Position numbers and translations under genes: made by a program
Notes under the pieces: generated by a model
What the model saw: the letters and a program-made list of their open reading frames with translations, nothing else
What the model was told of the DNA's origin: nothing
Database searches by the model: none
Source of the DNA: Lachnospiraceae bacterium
Lineage (GTDB): Bacteria; Bacillota; Clostridia; Lachnospirales; Lachnospiraceae
DNA: 64,000 nt
Direction of reading: 5' to 3'
Assembly (NCBI GenBank): GCA_029053015.1
Contig: JAIDHX010000039.1
Coordinates: 1 to 64,000, forward strand
Shown here: positions 1-7,903 of the stretch, piece by piece
Layout: the number at the start of each line of letters is the position of its first letter
Position numbering within the stretch: position 1 is the stretch's first letter

Positions 1-438
1 AGTGTGGAGCCGGTGGGCGGCAGAAGCCATATTGTGAAGCTTGCAGACAAAACTATAATTGACGACTGCTACAATGCCAATCCGGTGTCCATGAAGGCTG
101 CACTCGACCTTTTGTCCGATGCATTGGGCAGAAAGGTTGCCATTTTGGGAGATATGTTTGAACTGGGAAACAATTCCGATAAAATGCATGAGGAGGTAGG
201 CGCTTACGCTGTGGAGAAAGATATCGACGCTGTTTTCTGCGTGGGAGAAAGCGCGCGCCTTATGTATGACGCCGCGCTGGTCAGATATGACGGCACGCAG
301 GATGTCCGGTATTTTGAAAATCGGGAAGAACTGCTGGAAAGTCTGCCGGAGCTGATTTCCGCCGGTGATACCATACTGGTAAAGGCTTCTCACGGCATGG
401 GCTTTGCCAGTGTCGTGGAAGCCTTGAAGCAGATGTAG
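1..438 (+). CDS. murF: MurF, C-terminal part (cut by window edge)
   Basis: C-terminal third of UDP-N-acetylmuramoyl-tripeptide--D-alanyl-D-alanine ligase, the cytoplasmic Mur ligase that adds D-Ala-D-Ala to the peptidoglycan precursor. The reading frame is open from base 1 and the start lies outside the window. The visible part holds the Mur-ligase C-terminal domain, including the DDCYNANPVSM segment (substrate-binding DxYNANP motif), the AILGDMFELG strand-loop typical of MurF, and a KASHGMGF end. It converges on plsC with only 8 bases between the stops. No frameshift is seen. Identification is firm from the family motifs; the N-terminal and ATP-binding domains cannot be judged here. Confidence 0.93.
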   Translation, partial: SVEPVGGRSHIVKLADKTIIDDCYNANPVSMKAALDLLSDALGRKVAILGDMFELGNNSDKMHEEVGAYAVEKDIDAVFCVGESARLMYDAALVRYDGTQDVRYFENREELLESLPELISAGDTILVKASHGMGFASVVEALKQM

Positions 439-446
439 GCCGTTTT

Positions 447-1199
447 CTATTCCTGCGTATCGGGAAAATAAGCAGCTTTGTTTCTAAAATAAGTTTCTTC
501 GATAATGCCTTTGACTTTGGAGCCGATAAACTTCTTTTCTTCTTTGGGAAGCTCATTTATGTACACAGGCGCACCGTATTCAATCACGACGGTGCGCTTT
601 TTGATTTTGGGGAACTGGTCCTCAAAAACAGCGCCGGAATTTACGATTGTCATGGGGATAATAGGAACCCCTGCTTTCTCTGCAATCTTAAAGCTGCCCT
701 CGTGAAAGGGAAGAAAGGTGTCGGATGTTTTGTTGCGGGTGCCCTCCGGAAAGATACAGATGGAGATGCCGTTCTTTGCCTTGTCGATGGCTGTAAGAAT
801 GGTTTTCATGCCCTCTTTGATATTGTCGCGGTCAAGGAAGAGGCAGTGAAGATTCTTCATCCAGACGGAGAGAAGCGGTACCTTCTCCATCTCCTTTTTG
901 GCGACGTAGCCTGTGGGACGGGGAACACGCACGTAGGTGAGCACGATGTCAAAAAAGCTGCGGTGATTGCCCACATAGAGGACGGCGCTGTCCTTTGGCA
1001 GATTTTCTTCACCCAGGGCGACTACATTGACACCGGCGATGCGTATGACACAGCGGAACGCCCAGTTGACGATGGCGAGGGAGCTGCGGCTCTTGACGTC
1101 CATATTGAATTTTCCGATAATCCATTCCACAATCATAATGGGGATGGACAAAATCAGGAACAACACAACGAAGGATGAAACCAAAAGAAAACGTATCAT
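447..1199 (-). CDS. plsC: 1-acyl-sn-glycerol-3-phosphate acyltransferase (PlsC)
   Basis: Makes phosphatidic acid by acylating lysophosphatidic acid at the membrane. The 250-residue length fits the family. Residues 1-25 form a hydrophobic anchor. The HX4D catalytic motif is NHRSFFD (H79, D84), and the substrate-binding motif is FPEGTRN (about 150-156), followed by PFHEGSFKIA and GVPIIPM blocks. The start is supported by AAGGAG about 8 bases upstream on the minus strand. It is the last gene of a leftward group with the DUF6688-like membrane gene and the lipase-like gene, all on the same strand, so a membrane or lipid context is plausible. Acyl-donor preference (acyl-ACP or acyl-CoA) cannot be told from sequence. 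Confidence 0.93.
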   Translation of the reverse strand: MIRFLLVSSFVVLFLILSIPIMIVEWIIGKFNMDVKSRSSLAIVNWAFRCVIRIAGVNVVALGEENLPKDSAVLYVGNHRSFFDIVLTYVRVPRPTGYVAKKEMEKVPLLSVWMKNLHCLFLDRDNIKEGMKTILTAIDKAKNGISICIFPEGTRNKTSDTFLPFHEGSFKIAEKAGVPIIPMTIVNSGAVFEDQFPKIKKRTVVIEYGAPVYINELPKEEKKFIGSKVKGIIEETYFRNKAAYFPDTQE

Positions 1200-1213
1200 A
1201 AAAAATCTCCTTT

Positions 1214-2356
1214 TTATAAATTTTTATCTCTCCAACCGGTGGGCAGATACTGGCTTTGAATGCGGCTTTCCGGCTTTTCGTCAAAGAGGTACAGGACAAA
1301 CAGGAAAATCCATTCCAAAGGCTTCATCAGCAGATACACGATATCAGCGCTCAAGGGCTTTTTGATAAAGCGTGAAATGGGGTAGCCATAGGTGTCGTAA
1401 AAATTTCTGACGGCACGATGAAAACGGGGCGTTTTTTCTTCTAAAAACTGCTCGAAAGCGTTGGCGATACAAAGCTGCCTGTTGACGACGATTTTTTCTC
1501 CGCGCCTGATGCCGTACCGCAGCGGACGGACAAGCTTTTTGTGGCCCCGCAGCGAAACCGTACAGAGATAGTGCGTATCGTATGCCACGGGAGGCGGCGC
1601 AATTTCACCGGACAAAAGCCAGTCGCTGGTCTGGGTAAAGGCTAAAATCACGCTGTCCGGCTGCTGTCCGAAAAGGCAGAGTATCAAGATAACCACAGTA
1701 AGAAGCGGAATCAGCAGTACAAGAGCCACCCAGTATAAATTAGCGCCCCGCAAAAGAAAAGCATTGATTGAAGAAAGAAAACGGTTTTCGTAGGTAATTT
1801 GCTTCTGGGCGGAGGCGGTCTGCTTTATCAGGCTGATAAACAGCAGAGTCACATGCAGCAAAAACAGGGCAGGCACGATGCAGAGGCAGGTGATAAAGAA
1901 CCAGTTTCCCTGCAGATAACGTGAGGGAGATATACCTTCAGGTTTGGCGCCGCCGAGAAGCTGTACCATAAAAGCGATACAGACAGCACAGCCTGCATAT
2001 ACGCCGCCGATACAGAATGCTTTTGCCAGGGGCGGAAGCTTTTTTGCAAAGCGCAGTACGGCATAGGAAATAAATCCCAGAACTGCGATGACAAGCAGCG
2101 TGGGCATATGCGTACTGTTGAAAGGCTCATGTACACTGGGAGAGTCGTATAGATTTATTGGTGTGGTGAAATCCGGCAACTCCCACAACTGCCATCCGAG
2201 AAGCATATAAAACAATCCGATGGAAAAGGAAATCGCTTCTAAAATAAGCTTCTGCTTACGCCTGCACAAATTGATAATATCCAACAGGATAAGGACGGGG
2301 GGCAGCAGAATGAGTATGCCCAGAATTATATTGAGGGAAATTTCCTGGATAACCAT
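1214..2356 (-). CDS. Polytopic membrane protein, DUF6688-like
   Basis: A 380-residue membrane protein of unknown role. I see about six hydrophobic segments between residues 5 and 235 (examples: GILILLPPVLILL, LLVIAVLGFISYAVL, LVLLIPLLTVVILIL). They are followed by a soluble C-terminal part with VNRQLCIANAFEQFLEEKTP and a short hydrophobic stretch near YLLMKPLEWIFLFVLYLF. That C-terminal block resembles what I recall of the DUF6688 family; this is memory of the family and not a search. It lies 14 bases upstream of plsC on the same strand, so the two are probably co-transcribed. A short AGG sits rather far (about 12 bases) from the chosen ATG. Confidence 0.75.
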   Translation of the reverse strand: MVIQEISLNIILGILILLPPVLILLDIINLCRRKQKLILEAISFSIGLFYMLLGWQLWELPDFTTPINLYDSPSVHEPFNSTHMPTLLVIAVLGFISYAVLRFAKKLPPLAKAFCIGGVYAGCAVCIAFMVQLLGGAKPEGISPSRYLQGNWFFITCLCIVPALFLLHVTLLFISLIKQTASAQKQITYENRFLSSINAFLLRGANLYWVALVLLIPLLTVVILILCLFGQQPDSVILAFTQTSDWLLSGEIAPPPVAYDTHYLCTVSLRGHKKLVRPLRYGIRRGEKIVVNRQLCIANAFEQFLEEKTPRFHRAVRNFYDTYGYPISRFIKKPLSADIVYLLMKPLEWIFLFVLYLFDEKPESRIQSQYLPTGWRDKNL

Positions 2357-2377
2357 GTATTTCGTAACCTGCCTTTC

Positions 2378-3775
2378 TTAAAAACCGCGTTTTTTCAGTC
2401 CTGCAAAGAGCAGAACGTAGAATTCACTGACGTCAAAGCCTTTTATATTTTTATGTGTCAAATCAATCATGTCTCCATGGGAAATTCCTTTTCTGCCGGC
2501 GCTTAAAAGTCCCATGTAATTGCTCCATATGGCGGAAGAAACGCTTACCAGCCCGTCGTTGTCTCCTTCATACTTTTTGCTGAGAAGATAGCCGAGATTT
2601 AAAGGGAAGCCTGCGCTGGTCACAGAGCGCATCTTGGACGTAACGCTCTGGTAATAGACATTAGGCATGTCCGGTGTTTCCCTGTTGAATACGGCGCAGG
2701 AAGCGGCGGTAAGATCCTGCACGCCCGCAAGAAAATCGGGAGTGCTGTCGCCAAGCCTGCGAAACAGGGAGTTATAGCGGGAGGCGACAAAGCAAATCAG
2801 CCATTGCGGCAGGGAAAAGAGTAGAGCGTCTGCAAACTGGCAGCCGCGATGCGGTGTGTTTACTGTAGTCAGGGACGCCACATAGGGAGCCATACCGAGA
2901 TGGCTGATGGCATATCTTGCATCCAGACCGCCCTTGGAATGTGCCACAATATTGACCTTCTCAGCGCCTGTCTCAGAGAGAACCCGAAAAATCTCCGCTT
3001 TTAGTTCTGCCGCACTGTCCGCGATGGAGAGTGCGGACTGCTGCCTGCCGTAGAAAACCGATGCGCCGTTGCGCTTTAGGGCATATGGGATCCGCCCCCA
3101 GTAATTGAGGTACTGCCAGTCCCTGAAAAAGATGCCGTGCACCATGAGCACGGGGTAGCGGGTCTGGCATATGCAGTTCTCAACCCGCGCCGAATCCAGA
3201 AAATACCGGTTTTTTTCATAAAGCAGTTCCCTTCTTACGACGGCGCACCACTTAACAAAAAGAACAAGGTTGAGGGGTGGAAGCCACCAGAAGAAAAACA
3301 TCAGCACGCGCAAGGTAATGCCAAGTTGCGAGGAGCAGAAAACGGTACGCAGGAAGCCGTTTATGTAGTGGATAAAAAGGAATACACCGGCCATAAGGGC
3401 ATTTACCATAAGCATGATGAGAAGCTCCCGCTCTGAATGGGGCGTAGCTCTTCGGATTACTGCCAGAGGGGAGCGCTTTGTGATACAGAAAAAGCACAGA
3501 TATCCAATCGGCTCCGCAAACAGACAGAAGGCGGAGGTTACAATGAGCTCATAGCCGCCTGCAAGCACCTGAAGCCGCATTTTCAGTCCTCTCTCGTAGC
3601 AGGGAAGGATTTCCGTAACAAGATAAAGAAGCCCTACGACGATCCACAGGAAGAAGCCGAAGAAAAGTCTGCTTAAAAGAGAGCTGTCTCTGGTGAACAG
3701 GTCTAAAAGCAGCACAATATTCATCATCATCAGGACACAGATGCAGTTGAAAGTCCTGCGCAAAAATTTTGTCAT
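2378..3775 (-). CDS. Membrane-anchored lipase-like alpha/beta hydrolase
   Basis: A 465-residue protein with several hydrophobic segments in the N-terminal 190 residues, then an alpha/beta-hydrolase domain. The domain opens with YPVLMVHGIFFRDW (oxyanion-hole HG), has the nucleophile elbow AHSKGG (serine), and continues LTTVNTPHRGC, as in triacylglycerol-lipase and PGAP1-like enzymes. A late HGDMIDL offers a candidate catalytic histidine. The start at 3775 is chosen over an upstream in-frame ATG at 3862 because AGAGGT lies 5 bases before it, and the upstream extension is Cys/Arg-rich and crosses a hairpin. Substrate unknown; esterase or lipase action on membrane lipids is an inference. Confidence 0.8.
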   Translation of the reverse strand: MTKFLRRTFNCICVLMMMNIVLLLDLFTRDSSLLSRLFFGFFLWIVVGLLYLVTEILPCYERGLKMRLQVLAGGYELIVTSAFCLFAEPIGYLCFFCITKRSPLAVIRRATPHSERELLIMLMVNALMAGVFLFIHYINGFLRTVFCSSQLGITLRVLMFFFWWLPPLNLVLFVKWCAVVRRELLYEKNRYFLDSARVENCICQTRYPVLMVHGIFFRDWQYLNYWGRIPYALKRNGASVFYGRQQSALSIADSAAELKAEIFRVLSETGAEKVNIVAHSKGGLDARYAISHLGMAPYVASLTTVNTPHRGCQFADALLFSLPQWLICFVASRYNSLFRRLGDSTPDFLAGVQDLTAASCAVFNRETPDMPNVYYQSVTSKMRSVTSAGFPLNLGYLLSKKYEGDNDGLVSVSSAIWSNYMGLLSAGRKGISHGDMIDLTHKNIKGFDVSEFYVLLFAGLKKRGF

Positions 3776-3804
3776 AAAGTACCTCTGTATGCTTTGGTAA
3801 ATAG

Positions 3805-3841
3805 AAAAACAACTGCGCGGACAATGCCGGCAGTTGTTTTT
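3805..3841 (-). terminator. Intrinsic terminator-like hairpin
   Basis: Perfect 12-bp inverted repeat (AAAAACAACTGC at 3805-3816, its complement at 3830-3841) with a further CGG/CCG pair in the loop, so A and T runs flank the stem on both strands. It follows the leftward lipoprotein gene (stop at 3905) and precedes the lipase-like gene, so it would end the lipoprotein transcript or attenuate read-through. Confidence 0.7.
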
Positions 3842-3904
3842 CAGGTGCGCTGTGGCGCACATTTCTACCTGTTTCCACTCTTTGCAAACAGTATATCACT
3901 TTTG

Positions 3905-4330
3905 CTACTCGAATACCACTGTTTTGTCCAAGTATTCGGTTTTTACCACGATATACGGATAGGACGGAGAGGTGCCTACCCTGTCTTCGGGGGAGGGACC
4001 GAGGAGGCTGGTACTTATGTAGATGGAATTGTCCGTCAGGTACAAATCGTTGACGGTAATGCTGTATCCGCCCGTGGCCTGTTCGCCGTAGCCCACGCAG
4101 ATATACAGGTATTCATTATCGGTGTAGGTGATTTTAAACTCGGCATTCTGCCGCTCTGCAATCAGTGCCTTCAGTTCATCAGGCAGCCGCTCTTCACTGA
4201 TAACGGTAAATTCCAGATCGCGGAGTCTGGTGGTTTCGCTTGTACCTATGCCGCAGCCGCCCATTATGCAGGCAAAAAGCAGCAGAACGGCAGTAATCGG
4301 AAAGAGAAGCTTTATTCTGTTTTTTTTCAT
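3905..4330 (-). CDS. Small lipoprotein of unknown function
   Basis: A 141-residue predicted lipoprotein. The N-terminus is MKKNRIKLLFPITAVLLLFA, followed by a lipobox around IMGGC, so it should be lipid-anchored on the outer face of the membrane after signal peptidase II cleavage. The mature part has no motif I recognise (FTVISEERLPDELKALIAER, then a beta-rich region with GYGEQATGGYSITV). That phrase resembles the PrcB/protease-complex type C-terminal domain (GxxxTGGYxI), a suggestion only. The ATG at 4330 is chosen because it begins the classic Lys-rich signal peptide; no strong ribosome site is visible. It is divergent from pyrC. Confidence 0.78.
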   Translation of the reverse strand: MKKNRIKLLFPITAVLLLFACIMGGCGIGTSETTRLRDLEFTVISEERLPDELKALIAERQNAEFKITYTDNEYLYICVGYGEQATGGYSITVNDLYLTDNSIYISTSLLGPSPEDRVGTSPSYPYIVVKTEYLDKTVVFE

Positions 4331-4496
4331 ACACATCACATTTTTGGAATTTATACAATTTTATGAGGGGAAAATACGTAGTATGCACAGAAAAGCAGAG
4401 TGTGGTATACTCTTGGTAGAAATATGACAGGCAGGCGCATCTGTATGATAGCAGGCTATGTTTTACGGAATATATTTTTAGGAGGGAATGCGAGAC

Positions 4497-5783
4497 ATGC
4501 TTTTAATTGCAAATGCTTACGTGATGAATCCCGCCACGGGCGAGGAGGGATACAACGACATTCTGATAAAGGACGGGCATATTTTGAAAATAGGGGAGAG
4601 CCTGTATGATGAGATGACAAAGAACGGCAAGGCAGAAGAAATTCGGGTGATAGACGCGACAGGGCTTGTGGCGGCGCCGGGACTTGTGGACGTGCATGTC
4701 CATTTCAGAGACCCGGGTTTTACCCATAAGGAAGACATAGAAACCGGAGCAAAGGCGGCACTGAAGGGCGGCTATACCACGGTGGTGCTGATGGCGAACA
4801 CGAAGCCGGTGGTGGACAATGAAGAGACGCTTGCCTATGTGCTGGATAAGGGAAAAAAGACAGGGCTGCATGTGGAAACCTGCGCTGCCGTAACGCGCGG
4901 GATGCAGGGCGGTGGATTGGTGGAGATGGAGCGGCTTCACAAAGCGGGCGCGGCAGGCTTTACGGATGACGGGATTCCCATTTTATCTGAGGAAACCGTG
5001 CGAAGCGCCATGCAGGAGGTAAAGCGGCTGGACGTGCCAATCAGTTTTCATGAGGAAAATCCGGCTTTTATAGAAAATAACGGTATCAATGCAGGCGCAG
5101 CGTCCGCCCATTATCAGGTGGGCGGTTCTAAGCGCGAAGCGGAAATTGATTTGGTACGGCGTGATTTGGCGATTGCTTTGGAGACGGGCGCCTGCGTTGA
5201 CATACAGCACATCAGCACCAAAGAAGCGGTGGAATTAGTCAGACAGGCAAAAGCGAAAGGCGGCGATATCCACGCGGAGGCGACACCGCACCACTTTACC
5301 CTGACGGAGGAAGCCGTGATACAGTACGGCACGCTGGCTAAGATGAATCCGCCCCTTAGGGAGGAAAGCGACCGCATGGCAGTAATCGAAGGGCTGCAGG
5401 ACGGCACCATCGACTTGATTGCGACGGATCATGCCCCCCACAGCCGCGAGGAAAAAGCGCGCCCCATCACGGAAGCCCCCAGCGGCATCATCGGTCTGGA
5501 GACCGCGCTTGCGCTGGGAATCACCTACCTTGTGGATACGGGCTATCTCTCTCTGATGTCCCTTCTCGAAAAGATGACCATCAATCCCGCCCGCATGTAC
5601 CATTTTGACACGGGCTATCTCGCCGAGGGTGCTCCCGCGGACATCGTTCTCTTCGACCCGCAGGAGAGCTTTACCGTTGACGGCTTTGTGTCCAAGTCGG
5701 ATAACAGTCCGTTTCTGGGGTGGAGACTGAAGGGAAAGGTGAAGTATACGATTTGCGGCGGGGAGATACATTTTGTCTTGTAA
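4497..5783 (+). CDS. pyrC: Dihydroorotase
   Basis: Converts N-carbamoyl-L-aspartate to dihydroorotate in de novo pyrimidine synthesis (cytoplasmic zinc amidohydrolase). The protein is 428 residues, the length of the Gram-positive type. The metal-binding DVHVHFRDPG block is near the N-terminus, DIQHIS and HAEATPHHFTLT supply further histidines, and IATDHAPH carries the catalytic aspartate. AGGAGG at 4480-4485 favours the ATG at 4497; an ATG at 4488 is only 2 bases from it. An extended -10 (TGGTATACT, 4403-4411) lies upstream. pyrK-pyrD lie 2.6 kb downstream behind an apparent insertion; pyrF and pyrE are not in the window. Confidence 0.96.
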   Translation: MLLIANAYVMNPATGEEGYNDILIKDGHILKIGESLYDEMTKNGKAEEIRVIDATGLVAAPGLVDVHVHFRDPGFTHKEDIETGAKAALKGGYTTVVLMANTKPVVDNEETLAYVLDKGKKTGLHVETCAAVTRGMQGGGLVEMERLHKAGAAGFTDDGIPILSEETVRSAMQEVKRLDVPISFHEENPAFIENNGINAGAASAHYQVGGSKREAEIDLVRRDLAIALETGACVDIQHISTKEAVELVRQAKAKGGDIHAEATPHHFTLTEEAVIQYGTLAKMNPPLREESDRMAVIEGLQDGTIDLIATDHAPHSREEKARPITEAPSGIIGLETALALGITYLVDTGYLSLMSLLEKMTINPARMYHFDTGYLAEGAPADIVLFDPQESFTVDGFVSKSDNSPFLGWRLKGKVKYTICGGEIHFVL

Positions 5784-5800
5784 GTTTTGCTTGCAAATGC

Positions 5801-5829
5801 TTGTGATTATAGGCAAAACTATGTATAAT
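5801..5829 (+). promoter_or_regulatory. Sigma-A-like promoter for the methyltransferase gene
   Basis: TTGTGA (5801-5806), 17-base spacer, TATAAT (5824-5829). It lies in the gap after pyrC and would start transcription near 5836, about 85 bases before the methyltransferase ATG, giving the accessory gene its own promoter. Confidence 0.6.
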
Positions 5830-5922
5830 AAGAGAAGGAGTGTGGTGCAAATAAGCCACAGATATCCGCGGTTGGCTGTAGCATAATTAGAGTGGTGAGT
5901 TGGAATTTATGGAGGTATATTT

Positions 5923-6612
5923 ATGCATTTCATCAATACAATAGAGGATTTATTTAATATGCTTGACCGGTATACAGAGGGTGTGGATTGGAATACCTTT
6001 TATATTAAGAGGGATAAGCCTGCCCCGTTTTTGAAATATAATAAACTGCCGGATAAATGCGTTGTTGATTTTATAAAAGGGCACAATATTAAAACTGCTT
6101 GTGAATTCGGTTGTGGTGAGGGAAGAAATGCAATTTATCTTGCTAAAAATGATGTTGATACAGAAGCATATGATTTATCAGAAATTGCAATAGAAAATGC
6201 AAAAAGGAACGCAAGAGAAAGCAAGACAGAAAAAGTCATCTTTCAGGCAAAAAATATTTTTGAATTGGATTTAATGGATAAGAAGTTTGATTTGGTTATA
6301 GATAGTGGCATTTTTCATCATTTGGCACCACATAGACGTTTGCAATATAGAGATATTGTATCAAGCATATTAGCAGAAAATGGCTATTTTATTTTGCTGT
6401 GCTTTGCGGCAGGTGAAGACGGAGCAGAAGAAGTGGATGATTATGAGTTTTACAGGAGCAAACAAACGGGAGTTGCGTTTACAGAGGAAAGATTGAAAGA
6501 ATTTTGGGGAGAAAAATTTGATATTGTAGAATTACGAAAAGGAGAGAACATTGTGGAGGATCAAATGTGGGAAAGTGAATACTTATATATATGCGTGTTC
6601 AAAAGAATTTAG
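5923..6612 (+). CDS. Class I SAM-dependent methyltransferase
   Basis: A 229-residue soluble methyltransferase. Motif I is CEFGCGEGRNAIYLA (residues about 60-74), with an acidic AYDLSEIAI strand end after it and a DLVIDSGIFHHL motif that fits the Rossmann core. A GGAGG lies 7 bases before the ATG. The coding sequence is clearly more AT-rich than the flanking pyr genes, and it sits alone between pyrC and pyrK, so recent gain is likely. The C-terminal part (VDDYEFYRSKQTG, then ENIVEDQMWESEY) resembles small-molecule or thiopurine-type methyltransferases, but the substrate is unknown. Confidence 0.85.
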   Translation: MHFINTIEDLFNMLDRYTEGVDWNTFYIKRDKPAPFLKYNKLPDKCVVDFIKGHNIKTACEFGCGEGRNAIYLAKNDVDTEAYDLSEIAIENAKRNARESKTEKVIFQAKNIFELDLMDKKFDLVIDSGIFHHLAPHRRLQYRDIVSSILAENGYFILLCFAAGEDGAEEVDDYEFYRSKQTGVAFTEERLKEFWGEKFDIVELRKGENIVEDQMWESEYLYICVFKRI

Positions 6613-6648
6613 TTAAAACTTATTTTATACTATGAATTTTTATTTGGC

Positions 6649-6677
6649 GGGCAGTTATCTATCACAGATAACTGCCC
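6649..6677 (+). terminator. Hairpin after the methyltransferase gene
   Basis: Perfect 12-bp inverted repeat (GGGCAGTTATCT / AGATAACTGCCC) with a 5-base loop. No T run follows, so this may be a weak terminator or simply an inverted repeat. A broken version (GGCAGTTAT..TGTCC) appears at 7387-7401, just before the second direct repeat. Confidence 0.5.
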
Positions 6678-6690
6678 ATTCAGTCATTTT

Positions 6691-6749
6691 GACAAAGAGA
6701 AAAATTTATAGGCGCTCATCAACACGAGAGGTAAAAGGAATGAGTTTTT
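6691..6749. repeat. Left copy of a direct repeat flanking a GNAT gene
   Basis: 59 bases matching 7414-7472 at 48 of 59 positions by eye without gaps; both copies contain ATCAACACG and GGTAAAAGG and end in GAGTTTTT. This copy also folds back on CCTTTACTTTTCGTGTTGAT just after it. The two copies bracket the acetyltransferase gene, as expected after a duplication or an insertion. Confidence 0.6.
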
Positions 6750-6879
6750 GTCCCCTTTACTTTTCGTGTTGATTGTTGATGGATATAAAATACTGGCGAT
6801 TTCACTGATTCCTGCTTAAAATTGAAAATAGAACATGATATACTCAGAGCGACAGATCGAGATTTGTGGGGTAGATAAA

Positions 6880-7368
6880 ATGAAAATCAGAAAAGCAACA
6901 GAGCAAGAAATGCTAAGTTTATGGGGATATAAAAATATGGATTCAGCACCGCCAACTACATTGTTTTTTGCGCAAAATATATTATCTGGAAATGCCGAGT
7001 TTTGGACACTAAACGATAATGGTCAAATTATTGGTGAATTATATATCTTTTGGAAATTGGGTGATAAAGATTTTGCAGATGGAAAAAACAGAGCGTACTT
7101 ATGTGCGTTCCGAATGAAAAGCGAATATCGTGGAAAAGGCCTCGGGAGTTTTTTATTAAAAGAGGTTTTGGAATACATCAAAAATAAAGGCATTCAAATT
7201 GTAACAATCGGCGTTGATGAGACAGAAGAGCATAATATTAGAATGTACCATAGATTCGGTTTTACAAATAAGATAAAAGATTGTTTTGAAGACCCCTGCA
7301 ATGTCGATAGTGAGATGAAACCTAAGGCGAGTCCTTGTTTTTGGCTTCTTGCTAAGAGTCTGTCGTAA
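6880..7368 (+). CDS. GNAT family N-acetyltransferase
   Basis: A 162-residue GNAT acetyltransferase (acetyl-CoA dependent). The central strand CAFRMKSEYRGKGLGSFLLKEV carries the R/Q-x-x-G-x-G/A pyrophosphate-binding motif (RGKGLG), and the end HNIRMYHRFGF is the usual motif B. The start at 6880 (MKIRKATEQEM) is chosen over 6835 because the domain begins there and a GGGGT lies upstream. It is AT-rich, like the methyltransferase, and lies between the two 59-base direct repeats, so it belongs to the accessory patch. Substrate unknown; the PCNVDSEMKPKASPCFWL tail suggests a small-molecule or antibiotic acetyltransferase, which is only a guess. Confidence 0.85.
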   Translation: MKIRKATEQEMLSLWGYKNMDSAPPTTLFFAQNILSGNAEFWTLNDNGQIIGELYIFWKLGDKDFADGKNRAYLCAFRMKSEYRGKGLGSFLLKEVLEYIKNKGIQIVTIGVDETEEHNIRMYHRFGFTNKIKDCFEDPCNVDSEMKPKASPCFWLLAKSLS

Positions 7369-7413
7369 GCAAATTCCGGGTTGTTAGGCAGTTATTGTCC
7401 ATTCGCCCCCTTC

Positions 7414-7472
7414 GACGAAAGGAAAAATCTATAGGAGTTTATCAACACGGAAGGTAAAAGGGACGAGTTTTT
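7414..7472. repeat. Right copy of a direct repeat flanking a GNAT gene
   Basis: Matches 6691-6749 at 48 of 59 positions. It ends in a T run and is followed within 10 bases by a good promoter. See the left copy. Confidence 0.6.
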
Positions 7473-7479
7473 TATAGCG

Positions 7480-7508
7480 TTGACATATGTGCAAAAAAAT
7501 GGTAATAT
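7480..7508 (+). promoter_or_regulatory. Orphan promoter in a gene-poor stretch
   Basis: TTGACA (7480-7485), 17-base spacer, TAATAT (7503-7508). The 7369-7727 stretch has no supported protein gene. What follows this promoter is a long hairpin (7585-7645) and then the remnant of a nucleotidyltransferase gene, so it either drove that lost gene or makes a short structured RNA. Confidence 0.55.
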
Positions 7509-7584
7509 AATAATATAAAAAATGATATCAATAGACAGTCAGACCGTGTTTGTAGTGTCGTAAAAATAACCGCTATGTTTACAG

Positions 7585-7645
7585 ACATGAAATGCCCCTT
7601 TTGTTAGATGAAAACCAATATCTAATGTAAGGGGGCATTTCATGT
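7585..7645. repeat. Long imperfect hairpin
   Basis: Outer arms ACATGAAATGCCCCTT (7585-7600) and its complement at 7629-7645 with one extra G; the arms continue inward imperfectly as TTGTTAGAT / ATCTAATGT around a GAAAACCAAT loop. It could be a terminator for the orphan promoter, a small RNA, or a palindromic repeat unit. No protein gene overlaps it. Confidence 0.55.
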
Positions 7646-7727
7646 ATAGAAAAAGGAGCCTCCCGTCTGCAGTTGTCTATTTCAATATTCATTCTCCCTG
7701 GATGGTAAACGATAGAGAACACATTAA

Positions 7728-7841
7728 GTGAAAGAACTATATTTATTTGGCTCTTATGCAAGAGGAGAGGCGACCGAAAGTCGTGATTTGGATTTTCTGG
7801 TATATGGCGAGGGATATGTCAAGCCTATAATGCAATTATGA
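7728..7841 (+). pseudogene. Remnant of an MNT-type nucleotidyltransferase
   Basis: The 37-codon open frame reads ELYLFGSYARGEATESRD then LDFLVYGEG before a stop. GSYARGxAxxxSDxD is the signature of MNT/MNT-HEPN antitoxin-type nucleotidyltransferases (pol-beta superfamily), with the two metal-binding aspartates still visible (RDLDF). Everything N-terminal to the motif and most of the C-terminal part are missing, so this is a fragment. Its usual partner, a HEPN toxin, is not visible. It lies just before the DUF1016 remnant, in keeping with a decayed accessory patch between pyrC and pyrK. Confidence 0.65.
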
Positions 7842-7903
7842 AAGAGAAGTTGCTTGTAGCATATTATCTGCCATCAACAAAGTCAATGATGGCGGCGGAA
7901 TAA

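Noticed and set aside
702..1178. Long rightward frame opposite plsC
   Set aside because: It is the antisense shadow of plsC, whose catalytic motifs are intact.
4340..4496. PyrR-type attenuator before pyrC
   Set aside because: No terminator/antiterminator pair or PyrR-binding hairpin could be found.
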